64,000 bases of DNA from Megaleporinus macrocephalus (GCA_021613375.1 CM038722.1:20756107-20820106); one strand, 5' to 3'. Positions 1-12,615 are shown, counted from the stretch's first letter. Notes: generated by a model not told the origin, from the sequence alone. Program-made: numbers and translations.

Positions 1-66
1 AGTGGTATTGCGACAAAGGATGAGCTGGGGATAACTGGTTAGGATGCCACCTTCAGTCGTCATCTC

Positions 67-316
67 CCAGCAAATACAGTTACGTTGTGATAAGCTGTTG
101 TTTTGGTGTCCACAAAGTTATGAGAATGTTATCTAACAACATTTTGACAACATAATGGCAACACTGTTATAATTCTTTATACGTTCTATTATATCTGCAC
201 GGAACCAAAGTAGAAATTATACCATAAAACAATGTTATTTAGTGGTTACATTGTGACAACCTTGTTCAGACAATGTAAGAAGCACCACCTTGTGAAATTT
301 TTGTGTTTTTGCTGGG
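67..316. mobile_element. MITE-like element with CCCAGCAAA ends
   Basis: The ends are inverted: CCCAGCAAATACAGTTACG at 67 and GTGTTTTTGCTGGG ending at 316. The interior is AT-rich with repeated ACGTTGT/ACAACATT motifs and has no ORF. Confidence 0.45.
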
Positions 317-558
317 TCTATAACATGAAACATAGTTGTCTTTGACATACAATCAAAACTGTTATTTCTTCACATTCTGTTGATAAATGTAGTTTATTAA
401 GATAAAAATGGAACATATTGCTGATTTTACTTTTTAAACCATTAAAGATTCAGAGTGAATAACTCTCCAACTAAAGTTTTAGCTATTCATGTTTTGTGCA
501 TTGTAAAGTTGTAGAAGAACTTCAGACACCAGACATGTATTTGTCAGATTAGCTACCA

Positions 559-1405
559 CCCAGCAAACACATAACGTTGTCACAACGTTGTCTACTTTCT
601 TACAGTGTTACTACAGCATTGTTAAAAGTTGGTGCTGTTTAATCTGTCTGAACAAGGCTGTCACAATGTCACTAAAGTTGTTATAAAGTATTATGACTAC
701 TTATTGGCAACTTGGCAAAACTCCATTCACATATAATAGAACATATTGTCGCTGTTCAAAGAAAAATAAGTATCTCCATTTGTTGAGATATTTCATTATC
801 TACACAATTTGAACTAAGTTGAGCCAGAGTTTTTAATGACTGGGCCAATAAAATGCTCCAAAACAGCTTTAAACAAAATATCTTTCCATGAACTTACATT
901 GAAAGTGTTTTTGTCGTCATCTGTAAAGTTATGATTCGGGAGAAACTTGTTTTTATTTTAAAAAGTAAAGATTCTAGGAAGTTGTGACAATGTATAGACA
1001 ACGTAGATAACCACACAACTGTCTGAGGAATTACATTAAAACGTTGTAATGTGTACTTTCTTACAACATTGCTACAACGTTATCAAAAAGCTGTGCTTTT
1101 TAAGTCCAGTCAAGTCAGGTTTATTCGTGTAGCGCTTTTTACAACAACGTTGTCCCAAAGCAGCTTCACAGAAGTCTGAAAACAATGTCACTGTTAAACA
1201 ACGTTGCTTTATGCTATTATGAGCTTTTGCCAACTTCCATGGACTTCCATACGGATATAATAGAATGTATGAAGGAGCTATGACAACGTACTGACAACGT
1301 TATCACTACTTTATTACAACGTTGTCACAACTTTCTGAGGAATTACATTTCAACGTTGTGGGCACTAAAGCAGTACGTTGTCACAATGTTATTGTGTTTG
1401 CAGTG
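559..1405. mobile_element. Composite ACGTTGT-rich repeat with CAGCAAACAC ends and nested elements
   Basis: It begins CCCAGCAAACACATAACG and ends GTGTTTGCAGTG, again inverted. The interior has many copies of the palindrome ACAACGTTGT or half of it. It has been invaded by a MITE (about 745-957) and by a reverse-oriented LINE-tail fragment (about 1105-1170). No coding sequence is seen. Confidence 0.45.
745..957. mobile_element. Diverged copy of the GTCGCTGTCCAAT MITE family
   Basis: This shares TGTCGCTGTTCAAAG at the left end, GTAAAGTTATGATTCGGGAG near the right end, and the central CCAATAAAATGCTCCAAAAC block with the better copies at 38262 and 47737. Confidence 0.5.
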
Positions 1406-1499
1406 AGAACAGCAGCTTCACTGGGTTTGTAGGGCAGTTGGGGTTAAACGTGTAAGTAGATTTTTTAAAGAGAAGTGTCGCTGTAAAGTAGAAAAAGGG

Positions 1500-1564
1500 A
1501 CAGAGAGAGGAAAGAGTTAACATTTGAGCCGGGAGAGAGGAGGAGGGTGAGGGCGGAGAGAGAC

Positions 1565-1611
<47 letters not shown>

Positions 1612-2120
1612 CATACGGCTTCCATTGAGAATTGGTGGCAGTGTGAGGCCTGAGATTGAGCTAAACTACCCGGGCTGTGTGTGGTGTCTCACACTCGCCT
1701 CGACGTCGAGAAAAAAGGCGTTTTTCTAGCCTTCCCTTCGTTTTGAAGAACAAACACATCTTGAAAATGTGCGAATGTGTTTGGCAGACGTGTCTGAGTG
1801 AAGGAGACACAGCGCTGAGGTGATTATTAAACGGCTCCATTTTACCTCAGCGCTTGAGCCGCTAATGCTAACGCTGGAAAAGGCGTCAGTGTGATGAATT
1901 AGTGAGAGAGAGAGAGGGAGAGGGAGAGGGAGAGAGAGGGAGAGAGAGGGGGGCTCGCTGTGCTGGGAGGAGGAGTCCGTTTCTGCTGGGGATGAATCAT
2001 AAATGCCCCCGCTTGGCCCGACTGGGGCTATTTAAAGAGACCTCACCGGCTGAGCTCTATTCGACCGAGCCTGCAATCCAGCCGTCTGAGTAGCATCTCA
2101 TCTAGCAATCAATAGGCGAG
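1500..2120 (+). promoter_or_regulatory. GC-richer promoter-like patch with TATA-like box
   Basis: This island is more CpG-rich than its AT-rich surroundings. It holds two purine (GA)n tracts (1545-1611 and 1902-1950), a perfect 11-bp inverted repeat (AGCGCTGAGGT at 1811-1821 and ACCTCAGCGCT at 1844-1854), and CTATTTAAAGAG at about 2028-2039 followed by a GC-rich stretch. This resembles a promoter and first exon, but no coding exon follows in the next 10 kb, so the gene it might serve is unknown. Confidence 0.3.
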
Positions 2121-2401
2121 TGTGTGTGTGTGCGTGGTCATGTATTTAGCACTTTATGGGAGCCAAATGTCCCCCAGGATGTTGGAAGACATTAAATGAA
2201 CACTTTGGCCAACATTAAAAATTTAGCCATCTCTCTGTGTTCTATGGATGCCTCCTCTCCTCCTGCAGTGGTGCCACAGTGGACTCTCCAGCAATATATT
2301 CCTCGTTAAAAACCAGGGAAACCCCCTCCTGATGATGCCTCTTGGGGGCTGGAGGAAGAACTACAATCACCTTGAGTAGATATTTAAGGATGGGTTGTTT
2401 T

Positions 2402-2921
2402 AAAGGAGCAGTGTGTAAACCTGTAGCGGTAATGTTGCATATCACAAACCTACTGAACCACCTCACCCCACTATTCCTTCCCTAAAAACTCTGTTGGCTG
2501 TTAGTTTTCTGCTGTTTTCTCAGTGCTTGTCCAGTTTTGTTCATGTTTTCTTCTTTGATGGTTTGCTTTTTCTTGTGTTTTTGTGCTGAATGTTAAGTTT
2601 GATCGCTGAATTATGCTATCAAAGCAACCTAATTATTATTTTAAGACTGGAAACATTTCCCAATAAGGACATCTGCCAGCTATTTTCATTTTTTCCCTCA
2701 TTCTCCCCTTAAATTGTGTGCTGGCTACGTACCTAAGGCATTATAATAACTGCAGCATTTAAGGGGGGATGGGAAAGGACGAATAAGAAGCTTTGAAGGG
2801 TTAATGAAAACAACGATTGGTACTTACAAGTAATTACACACTAATGAAAATATAGTTTTGTATACTATATTCCTTCTCTGCCAATAAATGCCCCCTAAAT
2901 CTTACACACCGCTCCTTTAAA
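2402..2921. mobile_element. MITE of about 520 bp with AAAGGAGCRGTGTGTAA termini
   Basis: Terminal inverted repeats AAAGGAGCAGTGTGTAA (from 2403) and TTACACACCGCTCCTTT (to 2919) differ at one base. The interior is AT-rich with no transposase. A much shorter relative with similar ends is at 26718-26808. Confidence 0.65.
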
Positions 2922-3179
2922 TGTCTTTTTCTCCCTTTATCTGCCAACACTGTTGCTGCAGGGGAGCCAAATCTGTATTTATTTATTACACTAGTATTTA
3001 TTATCCCAATGGCCATGTGTTGGGTTTCTGAATAATATGTGCTGGGTGCTGTAGTGAAACATCGGTGGTCAAAAAGGTGGTTTTATGTACCAAACGTGAC
3101 CACAATTCGTTTCACATGATCATTTTTCAACCTTGCTATATCCATTAGAATAAACAGGCTGTTTTTGTTACTGGGACTC

Positions 3180-3440
3180 ATGTAAGATAAACAGCTCTGC
3201 TCTGATTGGCTGTCCGGTATTGAACCTCATTCATAACAGCACTCGAAGCTGGAACGTTTTGAACTTCAATATGAGTGGGTGGGGCTAAACCGCTGTAGGC
3301 TGAATAGGTGGGTAAATGCAAATGAGTGGGTGGCTGTGACGTCACGAAATTTGAAATAGGCTGGTTTTGTGGTATAGTTTTCATACATTGCCTGTATGGA
3401 GAGAGAGTGAGTGGTAAATGTTGGGAGTCCACATGTCCTT
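3180..3440. repeat. Interspersed repeat with GGGCTAAACCGCTGTAGGC
   Basis: A block with GGCTAAAC(C/T)GCTGYAGGYTGA also occurs near 26870-26990 and 63410-63560. The copies are diverged and their boundaries are unclear. No ORF of note. Confidence 0.35.
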
Positions 3441-3557
3441 AGAATTAAGGAACCAAGAACATTTTGACATGTGGGGACAGCTGACTGATCTATGAGGGGG
3501 ACAAATGAGCTGAAGTCAGGATAAGGTAAGGCTTAGGGTTAGACATAGCATAGAGTC

Positions 3558-3790
3558 ACTGTCCAGGGATGACGTGTATCTCCAGTTTTTATTTTTCTAC
3601 ATAATTTGAACGAAGCAGCTGCTGTTTACATTTGTGTAAAGTTTCCACAATTAATGGGCCAATAGAAATGCCTCAGAATAGCTTGTCATATATTCTGGTT
3701 GCATTGAATACATTAAAAGTAAAGACGGTTTTTGTCCTCTCCTGTAAAGTTGCTATTTTGGAGATACATGTTTCCCATTGGACAGCAACA
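3558..3790. mobile_element. Copy of the GTCGCTGTCCAAT MITE family
   Basis: The ends CACTGTCCAGGGATGACGTG and GAGATACATGTTTCCCATTG, and the internal GCCTCAGAATAGCTTG and CTCCTGTAAAGTTGC blocks, match the copies at 38262 and 47737. Confidence 0.6.
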
Positions 3791-5660
3791 ACAGCAAGTC
3801 CCCACAATGCCAAGTCCCCACATATACATGAATAGCAGTTGTCTGTTTTTGACTGAGATGCAACCAGACAGTAATAATGTGACATTTAGACTGTATATGA
3901 TCACAACTCATTAAAAATGAGTAAATAATTCGGCACATACCTTTTTCTCTTTCTCTGGTCTAGTAATATTACTAATGGAGACACAAACAAACATAATTTC
4001 AGATGTTTCATGAGGTTTCTAGATGTTTGATAATCGCTACTGACAAAGCAGGACTGATAATAGCCCAGGCCTCACACATCAAAGACTGAGGAATGGTTTA
4101 TCTACAAGGCCGCGGCATAACTAGGCCCACAGCTTCGTGGTGACGTTCTTCAGTCCGGCCCAGCAAGGTTACGGCTTCGTAGCTGGTTTGCCATTTCTAA
4201 GGAATCTCTAACTCTGCATAAATTCCTTCAGGAAAAAAATCTCACTACAATGCTGTGATTTAATGCTTGCGGACACCGCCATCTCCATAAGATTTTCCAT
4301 AAGCGTGTGTTAGTCCTGAGCTCCACCATGTGGCCACTTTAGAGTGTACACCTCTATTTTTTTATTATTGTTTCTCTGTTTGGCTCTGGCTCAGTTCTGA
4401 CCAGAGTCATGTGATAGGCATGGTAGGAAATATGATTTGTTTTGGTTTGTGCTGTGTTTTGAAACTAGAAATAGTAGCAAGGGGGATCTGCCTGCTTTAA
4501 GATTTGGAGTGGACAAGCCAATTTCATTTTTTTTTCAGAATAGCTTTGCTCTGAGCTCAAAGTTTAGAAAAAACAAGGGTGAATTTTTGTTTCAGATCTG
4601 TTCTCAGGCCTGAAGCCACACTCACATGAAGCATGGGCACCTTTCTGGCTGCCCCAATTCAATAAAACAAGACCGCTCCCATCAATGAATCAGTGACCAC
4701 AGAAGAGTTGTTACTTTGTGTGAATGGTTTTACGGTGACAGTCTGCAATCAGAGCAGTTCCTTGCCATCCATGATCTGACGCTGCACTCAGTAATCATTG
4801 TATCTCACAGGCGAGTGAACGCTGCTCAAAACCTTAATGTATTCTAGTTCAAAGTTGGCTAGCATTGGCTATCTATTTAAAAGCACCTAATTTGGTGTAT
4901 TATAGCATTTTCTGTTACACACTGTACTTTATATAAATTACTGTAACATAAGTTTTCAACAATGTTCAGCCTAAAGTAGAAAAAGTACAGGGAACAACGA
5001 CAACCTGACACATGATGGAAAACAGGATAAAATTACTTTTTATTTTCAGTAAAGCTCTTGAAAAGTAAAGTACACTTCATCAGTGCTGCTATGTGAACTA
5101 CATTATGTGAAGTACAAAGGTGTCAAAAATACAGATACTAGAGTTTAAAATACATCAGTAGAAGTTGAAGTATCAACTTTTTACTCCAGTAAAGGTGTAA
5201 AAGCACTGCTTTCAAAACTAATTAAAGTATAAAAGTAAAAGTAATGTAAAGAAAAATGCCATTAAGGACTAAGCTTTTAGTTCGCACCACAGGGGTCTAC
5301 AGTGCACTAGCCCACCTCCCCAAAAACCCCATACTTCTAAAAGCCATAACGACTATAATATTATATTAAAATGTTAATGTTGATAAATTTGGGATGAGCT
5401 AGGCTTCCTGTTTCAGCCGCATATACGACCATTAATAATGAATGTATTTTAGTACAATGTAAATATATTAAAGCAGCATATCTGTGAACTACTGAACATT
5501 AACATGTGTTTCATGGAGCAGAAGATATGATGACTAGTTGTCTATAAGTATTGTAATGGTGCAAAAATTTAACTTCAAAGGCATGTTATCAATAACCTTT
5601 ACTGGAATGTAAATGTACATGAATGAAAACAAGCTGTAAATAAAACAGGAGTAACGAGGT
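3791..5660. other. Non-coding, no gene recognised
   Basis: AT-rich sequence without a convincing exon. From about 4960 onward it contains GTAAAGTA/AAAAGTAC-rich DNA that continues through the minisatellite to about 7285, which suggests the array grew inside an older interspersed repeat. Confidence 0.5.
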
Positions 5661-5667
5661 TAGTTTT

Positions 5668-7150
5668 AAATGTAAGAAGTAGAAAGTACTGATAATGGAG
5701 TGTAAATGTAAGGAGTAGAAAGTACAGATAATGGAGTGTAAATGTTAGGAGTAGAAAGTACTGATAATGGAGTGTAAATGTAAGGAGTAGAAAGTACAGA
5801 TAATGAAGTGTAAATGTAAGGAGTAGAAAGTACAGATAATGAAGTGTAAATGTAAGGAGTAGAAAGTACAGATAATGGAGTGTAAATATAAGGAGTAGAA
5901 AGTACAGATAATGGAGTGTAAATGTAAGGAGTAGAAAGTACTGATAATGGAGTGTAAATGTAAGGAGTAGAAAGTACTGATAATGGAGTGTAAATGTAAG
6001 GAGTAGAAAGTACTGATAATGGAGTGTAAATGTAAGGAGTAGAAAGTACAGATAATGGAGTGTAAATGTAATGAGTGAAAGTACTGATAATGTAGTGTAA
6101 ATGTAAGGAGTAGAAAGTACTGATAATGGAGTGTAAATGTAAGGAGTAGAAAGTACAGATAATGGAGTGTAAATGTAAGGAGTAGAAAGTACTGATAATG
6201 GAGTGTAAATGTAAGGAGTAGAAAGTACAGATAATGGAGTGTAAATGTAAGGAGTAGAAAGTACTGATAATGGAGTGTAAATGTAAGGAGTAGAAAGTAC
6301 TGATAATGGAGTGTAAATGTAAGGAGTAGAAAGTACAGATAATGGAGTGTAAATGTAAGTAGTAGAAAGTACAGATAATGGAGTGTAAATGTAAGGAGTA
6401 GAAAGTACTGATAATGTAGTGTAAATGTAAGGAGTAGAAAGTACAGATAATGGAGTGTAAATGTAAGGAGTAGAAAGTACTGATAATGGAGTGTAAATGT
6501 AAGGAGTAGAAAGTACAGATAATGGAGTGTAAATGTAAGGAGTAGAAAGTACTGATAATGGAGTGTAAATGTAAGGAGTAGAAAGTACTGATAATGGAGT
6601 GTAAATGTAAGGAGTAGAAAGTACTGATAATGGAGTGTAAATGTAAGGAGTAGAAAGTACTGATAATAGAGTGTAAATGTAAGGAGTAGAAAGTACTGAT
6701 AATGGAGTGTAAATGTAAGGAGTAGAAAGTACTGATAATGGAGTGTAAATGTAAGGAGTAGAAAGTACAGATAATGGAGTGTAAATGTAAGGAGTAGAAA
6801 GTACTGATAATGGAGTGTAAATGTAAGGAGTAGAAAGTACTGATAATGGAGTGTAAATGTAAGGAGTAGAAAGTACTGATAATGGAGTGTAAATGTAAGG
6901 AGTAGAAAGTACTGATAATAGAGTGTAAATGTAAGGAGTAGAAAGTACAGATAATGGAGTGTAAATGTAAGGAGTAGAAAGTACAGATAATGGAGTGTAA
7001 ATGTAAGGAGTAGAAAGTACAGATAATGGAGTGTAAATGTAAGGAGTAGAAAGTACTGATAATGGAGTGTAAATGTAAGGAGTAGAAAGTAAAGATAATG
7101 GAGTGTAAATGTAAGGAGTAGAAAGTACTGATAATGGAGTGATAATGTGA
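5668..7150. repeat. 36-bp AT-rich minisatellite, about 40 units
   Basis: The unit contains GTAAATGTAAGGAGTAGAAA followed by GTACTGATAATGGAGT, with A/T alternation at GTAC(T/A)GATAAT as the main variant. One unit near 6068 has lost two bases. Because 36 is divisible by three and the unit has no stop on the minus strand, a 550-codon open frame of a 12-residue repeat arises; I treat it as a by-product. The flanks resemble the TTTGTACTTTGTTACTT-type ends of an interspersed repeat. Confidence 0.95.
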
Positions 7151-7735
7151 GGAGTAGACGTAAAAAGGCAGTAGAAGTAAAAAGTGAGCTGAAAAATATT
7201 TACTCCAGTAAAGTATAAATAACCAAAACTATTACTTAAGTAAGATAACAAAGTATTTGTACTTTGTTACTTGACACCCCTGGTGAAGTAGACGACACAG
7301 TAGTAATGTAACACGTTTAACTACTAACATTAACTATCTGTTAATGGCTACCGTTAATAATGTTTAATGATGCAGGCTAGATTTCAGCAGGTTCATCCAA
7401 TGTTGAAGATACTTTCCTGCTAATGCAGTTGATTCGTTTTTCATACAGCCAAATATTACTCTCCCATAATGTTAACGCACACCTAACTGTTTGCCTCCCC
7501 ATTAAAAAAGGTCTGGCTAGACCCCTGACTACCTGTGCTATATGGTATAATAGCCTATAAATGTATTGTGTTTTAAGAAGCATTGTGTTAATTGCTGTTC
7601 TTTGCTCTTGGCGTCCCCCAACAGTGAAGTGTAAATCATGTACACACCACTGTCTTCAATACCAATTGCTCTTTAAACCCCCTCTTATGCCGTACACCTG
7701 AATTTGTTGATACACTGAAAGGGCCAGAATCTGAC

Positions 7736-7871
7736 TCCCCTTTGTATGCACTTGCATCACACAGGTATATGGACGCTACAGATTACGCTTATGGTGGAAA
7801 CAAACAAAATCACGAGTACGTAATCTGTAGTGTCTATATGTCTGTGTAACTCACACGCACAAGAAGGGGAG
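7736..7871. mobile_element. Imperfect 136-bp hairpin, MITE-like
   Basis: Arms of about 52 nt (7736-7787 and 7819-7871) pair imperfectly around a 31-nt loop. The inner part is best: GACGCTACAGATTACG against CGTAATCTGTAGTGTC. There is no ORF. It may be a small MITE; if transcribed it would give a long hairpin RNA. Confidence 0.5.
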
Positions 7872-9540
7872 AGGGATTATGCCAGGGAGTCAGGATACTC
7901 CAGGTGAAATACCCAGTGAACTTCACTGAGACCAGTAGTAAATGAGGTTATACAGTTCACAGAAAGGTTGAGAGTGTATTTCATTGATTAACAGAGAACA
8001 AAAGAGTTACCATTCATTGGTTACAGGAGATGGTGGTAGGGCTAAACAGGGGTGTGTTAACATATACACCATATATACATAACAGATAAGAAGAAGCCCC
8101 AAGTATGACAGGCCAAACAGGTTCAGCATAAGTTCTCATGACCACAGGGGTCCCGTAGCTGGCCACTGTACAGAGTTTCTTTATGGCTTTCATCAGATAA
8201 CCAGGCCTCACATGTAGGGAGCAGCCAACTTGATAAAAGCATCTCTCCACTGCCAAGAAAGAGAAAAGAGAAAGCTCGTTAAAAAGATCAGTAACTTACA
8301 GTAACTAATTATGCATCTGTCGACAGTACAGCTAATAATAAAACAAACTGTGTGAATATCAGGTTCTTCCTGCAACCGTACTGATGCGAGGCTGAGACTT
8401 AACCTGACCAAATGATCTGCAGTGAGATAAATGTCTTTCCTTGCATGCTAGCCTGAAAGAGGACTGAGGGTTTTGGCGCCTGAATAACTGCTAGACTCTG
8501 ATAGACAGGAATGACACTGACAGGGTCACAATCTTTCATAAATCACACTGGCAGGGATGGACAGCCTGCTGTCGGAGTTGTGTTGTTTTCCTGTAAGCCG
8601 TGAGACTGTCCTGCGTCCTTTTATATGTTTTATCTCCACAAATAAAAACCCAGTCCAAGATTTACACTAATCTCCTGCTTGATGGCTCCTCCCTACTAGC
8701 TGGCTTTGTTTTTATTCTGATTTTAATGTGATTATTAACCAATAAATGTGTATTTAAACATCTGCTTAGTTTTGTTGTCATTATGTATACACAGTAAACT
8801 ACAGTACAATCCAAACTACTATGTTAGTGTATACACGTTTTTGTTCTCTACACGTTTTTCCATGTGAATCTATCGGTTATGCGTTTGCCCAGGCCGACTT
8901 TTATTATTAAAAATAATGGCCGAAACATCTTTTAACTCTTTAGACCCCAAAAAATGACAATGATCTTATGGATTCCTGACAATATTCAGAGTTAGAGGCT
9001 CATTGCTCATCTACGTTTAATAATAAGACAAGGTGAAAATAACAAACTGAGTTCATTTTCAAGATCTTAGCTCTTTAATATGAAATAAGAAATCATCTGC
9101 TGCTGATTGTTTTAAAGGATGATGTTGTAAATAAGTATATTTTTCATATTTGCTTGATTTCAGGACACACAAAGGCAATGCCTTTCCCAAAGACAATTGC
9201 TTCTCCTCACAAGTCATCATTTGAAAGTAGCATCTCCGTAAACCAGCATGTTTATTATATTGATAAAAATAGCTGAAGAAAATATTGGAAGACTGATCTT
9301 ATGAATGTGATCATTACAGATATTTTACACCACCTTTTTAGGTAAAGGTCCATAAGGATACACACACAAATTAATTAAATACAAACAGATTTGATTGGAA
9401 TATAAATAAATATAATCATAATGTAACAAAAATGTAATGAGTAAATAAAAAAGAGTTTAATGTATATACAAATTAAATGTGTACAATTAACATAAAAACA
9501 AATAAAACAACTAAATGTGACAACTAGTCTGTGGCGTTCT
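7872..9540. other. Non-coding, no gene recognised
   Basis: Mostly AT-rich sequence. I see no exon with conserved protein similarity and no strong repeat boundary. Confidence 0.5.
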
Positions 9541-9544
9541 TAAA

Positions 9545-9850
9545 ATAAACCCCACCGGCCCATCATTAGATACACCTCCTTATGTCTACAGTCACTGCCC
9601 GTTTTATCAGCTCCAGTAACCATATAGCTCTACAGTTACAGACTGCAGTTCATCCAATTCTCTGTGTACTTTGTTCCCCTGTTCTGTAGTGCTCAAGACC
9701 CCCAGAGGACCACCACAGAGCAGGTTTTATTTGGGTGGTGGATCATTCTCCGCACTGCAGTAACACTGATGTGGTGGTGGTGTCTTAGTGTGTGTTGTGC
9801 TGGTAGAGTGGATCAGACTGCTGCTGGAGTTTTCTCACAGCACATGTACA
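9545..9850 (+). mobile_element. Interspersed repeat, GGTGGTGGTGT family
   Basis: The reverse complement of this block matches 39690-39905 and the start of 41745-41945: the CACCACCAC run, a CACTGCAGTRCTGAGA-like segment, and GGTGGTCCTGTGGGGG. It is related to repeats I recognise from otophysan fish genomes. Non-coding. Confidence 0.65.
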
Positions 9851-9859
9851 GGCTTTAAC

Positions 9860-11200
9860 TAAAACAATGTTTCATAGCAATCTGAATCTAACTAATTAAT
9901 AAATATAAACAAATATCACTCCTCTTACCGCCATGATCTCCACCACGCTGTAGTGTTTGAATGATCAGTCATCAACACCTTAACCTTCCAGTGAAAGGGA
10001 TTAAGGTGGGCCAGAATGTGAGGAATCCAAAAGTGTTGGACGCACTGGACGTCCAGCTCTGGTTTTCTGCAGGCTCTAGTCTCTGGTCTCTTCACAGCTT
10101 CTGCCATGTTGTAGGTGCTGAGAATGCCAAGCTAGATTCATCTTAGAACTAGTTGAAGACCCATAGTTGTTGATGTGTAATGCAACTTAAAGCGTTGTGC
10201 ACTTCTCGTGAGGTGTCTCGTGACTGCTCCTCCAAAGTTGCATGGTGCAACAGCAGCCGTTTCACTCTTGGAGTGGCAAAGATAGACCATTCTCACTGTA
10301 ATGCGATTTTAAGTCGCATTAAGGTCAATGATTAATCCACATGGTAACAAATATGTCTAATTAACGTCTTAAATAGTCATTAATATGTTGAATTCTTGCA
10401 AACAAACATGCTTATTATAAAATTACCTACTGAAAAGCTAGGTGTGCCCAAACTTTTGACCGAGTCTACTTTCTTCTAGCTTTCCAGCTTTCACACTAGA
10501 GCTGACCTACAGCTACCCCTAACCAACTGACATCCTTGTAGATATCCAAGAACTGATGTTGGATCTTTGCAATGCTTTGGCACTGCCAGTGGTCCTTCAC
10601 TGGCAATGGTGGAGTCACGTACACCACCACAGTCTCTACATTGCCACCTAATAATATCTCAGTGAGAGATCAACAAGGTCAGTTAAGAAAGTCCAGGAGA
10701 ATTGTGGCCTATGGGAGCCTATCCCTGATTGAAATAGCATATTTACAGTTTTGTAAATGGATACTAAGGTCATGCGTTTAAATAGCCAGTAGTTTTGAAA
10801 GCCAGACTTCTGACTATCTCCAGAGAGTCTGATGGGTTTCGGGGCTCATCCTGGTCAAGAGCGGTCTACTTTGACAGGAAGGGGCTGACACACAACACAA
10901 ACAATCACAGACAACTGTTGTTTGGGCAGGTGAATATTAAAGCAGGGTTAGAATAAAAATATGGAAGGATATCTCTGTTCTTATATATCTCATAGTACTA
11001 ATCCTTCAAACAAAACTCATGAACCTCACAAACCATTTTCAACTTTCATATCACGCTCTGAAAGGGTCTTTTGTGTCATGAAGGGCAGAAAAAATAGCTT
11101 GTTTGTTGAGCCGACAACTGACATGTTTGCAACATGTGGTTTTACCAAAGAAAGTGTTAGTCCATTGGTTTGCTGTCCACTGGTTTTATACTGTTATGTA
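9860..11200. other. Repeat-derived non-coding stretch
   Basis: This contains GGTGTGCCCAAACTTTTGAC near 10441, a typical end of fish DNA transposons, and AT-rich DNA without exons. No gene recognised. Confidence 0.4.
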
Positions 11201-11214
11201 ACACATTATGTGTT

Positions 11215-11772
11215 ACAAAGCCAAGAATGGACCAGCTCCTCCTGACCTTATGGCAATGGTCAAAAGTCGAACTGCACCTCGAGCCCTTCGCGCTTCAAGT
11301 ATGGCTCGGCTTGACCCGCCATCACTCAAGATTCATGGAGGACACGCAACAAGATGCTTCTCTGTCCTGGCACCCAGATGGTGGAATGAACTTCCACTGG
11401 CTGTCCAAACAGCGAACTCTCTTGCAGTCTTCAAACGCAGACTGAAGACCTATCTCTTTGTAAAGCACTTATAAACAATGATCTACTAAAGTACTGGTAT
11501 AAACTGTAATTGCACTTGATCTTCTAGGAACTCTGGCTAAGTATTGCACTTGTACGGTATGTAGTCTTGTATTTATTCTCTTCTCTGTAGGTGTTCCAGT
11601 CTTTTTTCTAGGTATCAGCACTGGCCCTGTGTTTATGGCAGTGTTTGAGTATAAGAGTAGTTTGGACTTAATCCTGTTGTACTAGATAGAGATACATACT
11701 CTGACCGAACACTAAGCACTTTTGTAAGTTGCTCTGGATAAGAGTGTCTGCTAAATGCCGTAAATGTTAATG
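11215..11772 (+). mobile_element. 5'-truncated L2/CR1-clade LINE, C-terminal ORF2 plus 3' UTR
   Basis: An open stretch at 11208-11474 ends in WWNELPLAVQTANSLAVFK and LKTYLF, the conserved C-terminal tail of fish L2-type reverse transcriptase proteins. It is followed by a 3' UTR and the tail CTCTGGATAAGAGTGTCTGC, then CTAAATGCCGTAAATG repeats. No 5' part of the element is present, so this is a dead truncated copy. The same 3' UTR occurs at 28111-28531 and 34798-35090. Confidence 0.85.
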
Positions 11773-11774
11773 TA

Positions 11775-12615
11775 AATTATGTGGAAAATGGCTTTTCAGA
11801 CTAGTTTAACTCCTCTGCTCAGTTAATCATGCCTACGGCAGCATCTGAATAAAAGCATCACAGCAATATTATAACTACAAAACTATTATAACAAAACTAT
11901 GTAGGTTAATAACCAGCTAAACAATGAAAAATTGGCAAACATTTAAATAAACCCTAACATTTGGTACATGACAATTTACATATTTGTGTACATTATCTTA
12001 TTAAAAATGTCTAATTTATGAAAATTTTACAGCCTTGTATTCCAAAACCATTTTCTAAATGATCTGTCCAATCTTCTTGGTTATATTTATGTTTGAGACA
12101 AAACTGTTGCATTAATTGATGATACTACAATGTTAAATATTTCTGTTAGGTAAACACAGTAACCTGTTCAGTAGGTTCATCTCGGACTGTTTAATTTAGA
12201 AGAAGTTCTGGCAGAATATGACCTGGAATGTCCAACACAAAAGCTGAACTGAGACTTTGTAATTATCTGCATACATTTGGCTTGTTGTTTTTATGTGACT
12301 CAGCATGAGGTGTATAAAAGCTTATCTTTATTTATTGTCATTTACATTTTACAAATGATCATCCATCTTACAAATAAGCAATATAACAATTATAGTATGA
12401 ATGGTATGAATTAATAAAACAAAATGTAAAAAATGTATTGTATTTACTGATTGACATGCAGGAAAAAACAAATACTTAAACATTTATATCCTGTTACTGC
12501 CATTACTTAAGCCCAGCCAAAGCCACTTAAATGCCTCATATGTACTGCAGATCTCAGGTGGCCAGAACCAGAAGCCAAATGTAAGAACGAACGAACGAAT
12601 GGACCAAATGTGACA
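11775..12615. other. morc3 3' flank / 3' UTR
   Basis: This lies downstream of the morc3 stop on the minus strand. AT-rich; AATAAATAAA on the minus strand at about 12330-12340 is a plausible poly(A) signal, about 280 nt after the stop. Nothing else recognised. Confidence 0.45.

Noticed and set aside
5599..7251. 550-codon open frame on the minus strand
   Set aside because: It is a by-product of a 36-bp tandem repeat without stops. No domain, and repeat identity is at the DNA level.
11208..11474. Possible small gene of 88 codons
   Set aside because: The sequence is the C-terminal tail of an L2-type LINE protein, truncated at the 5' end.
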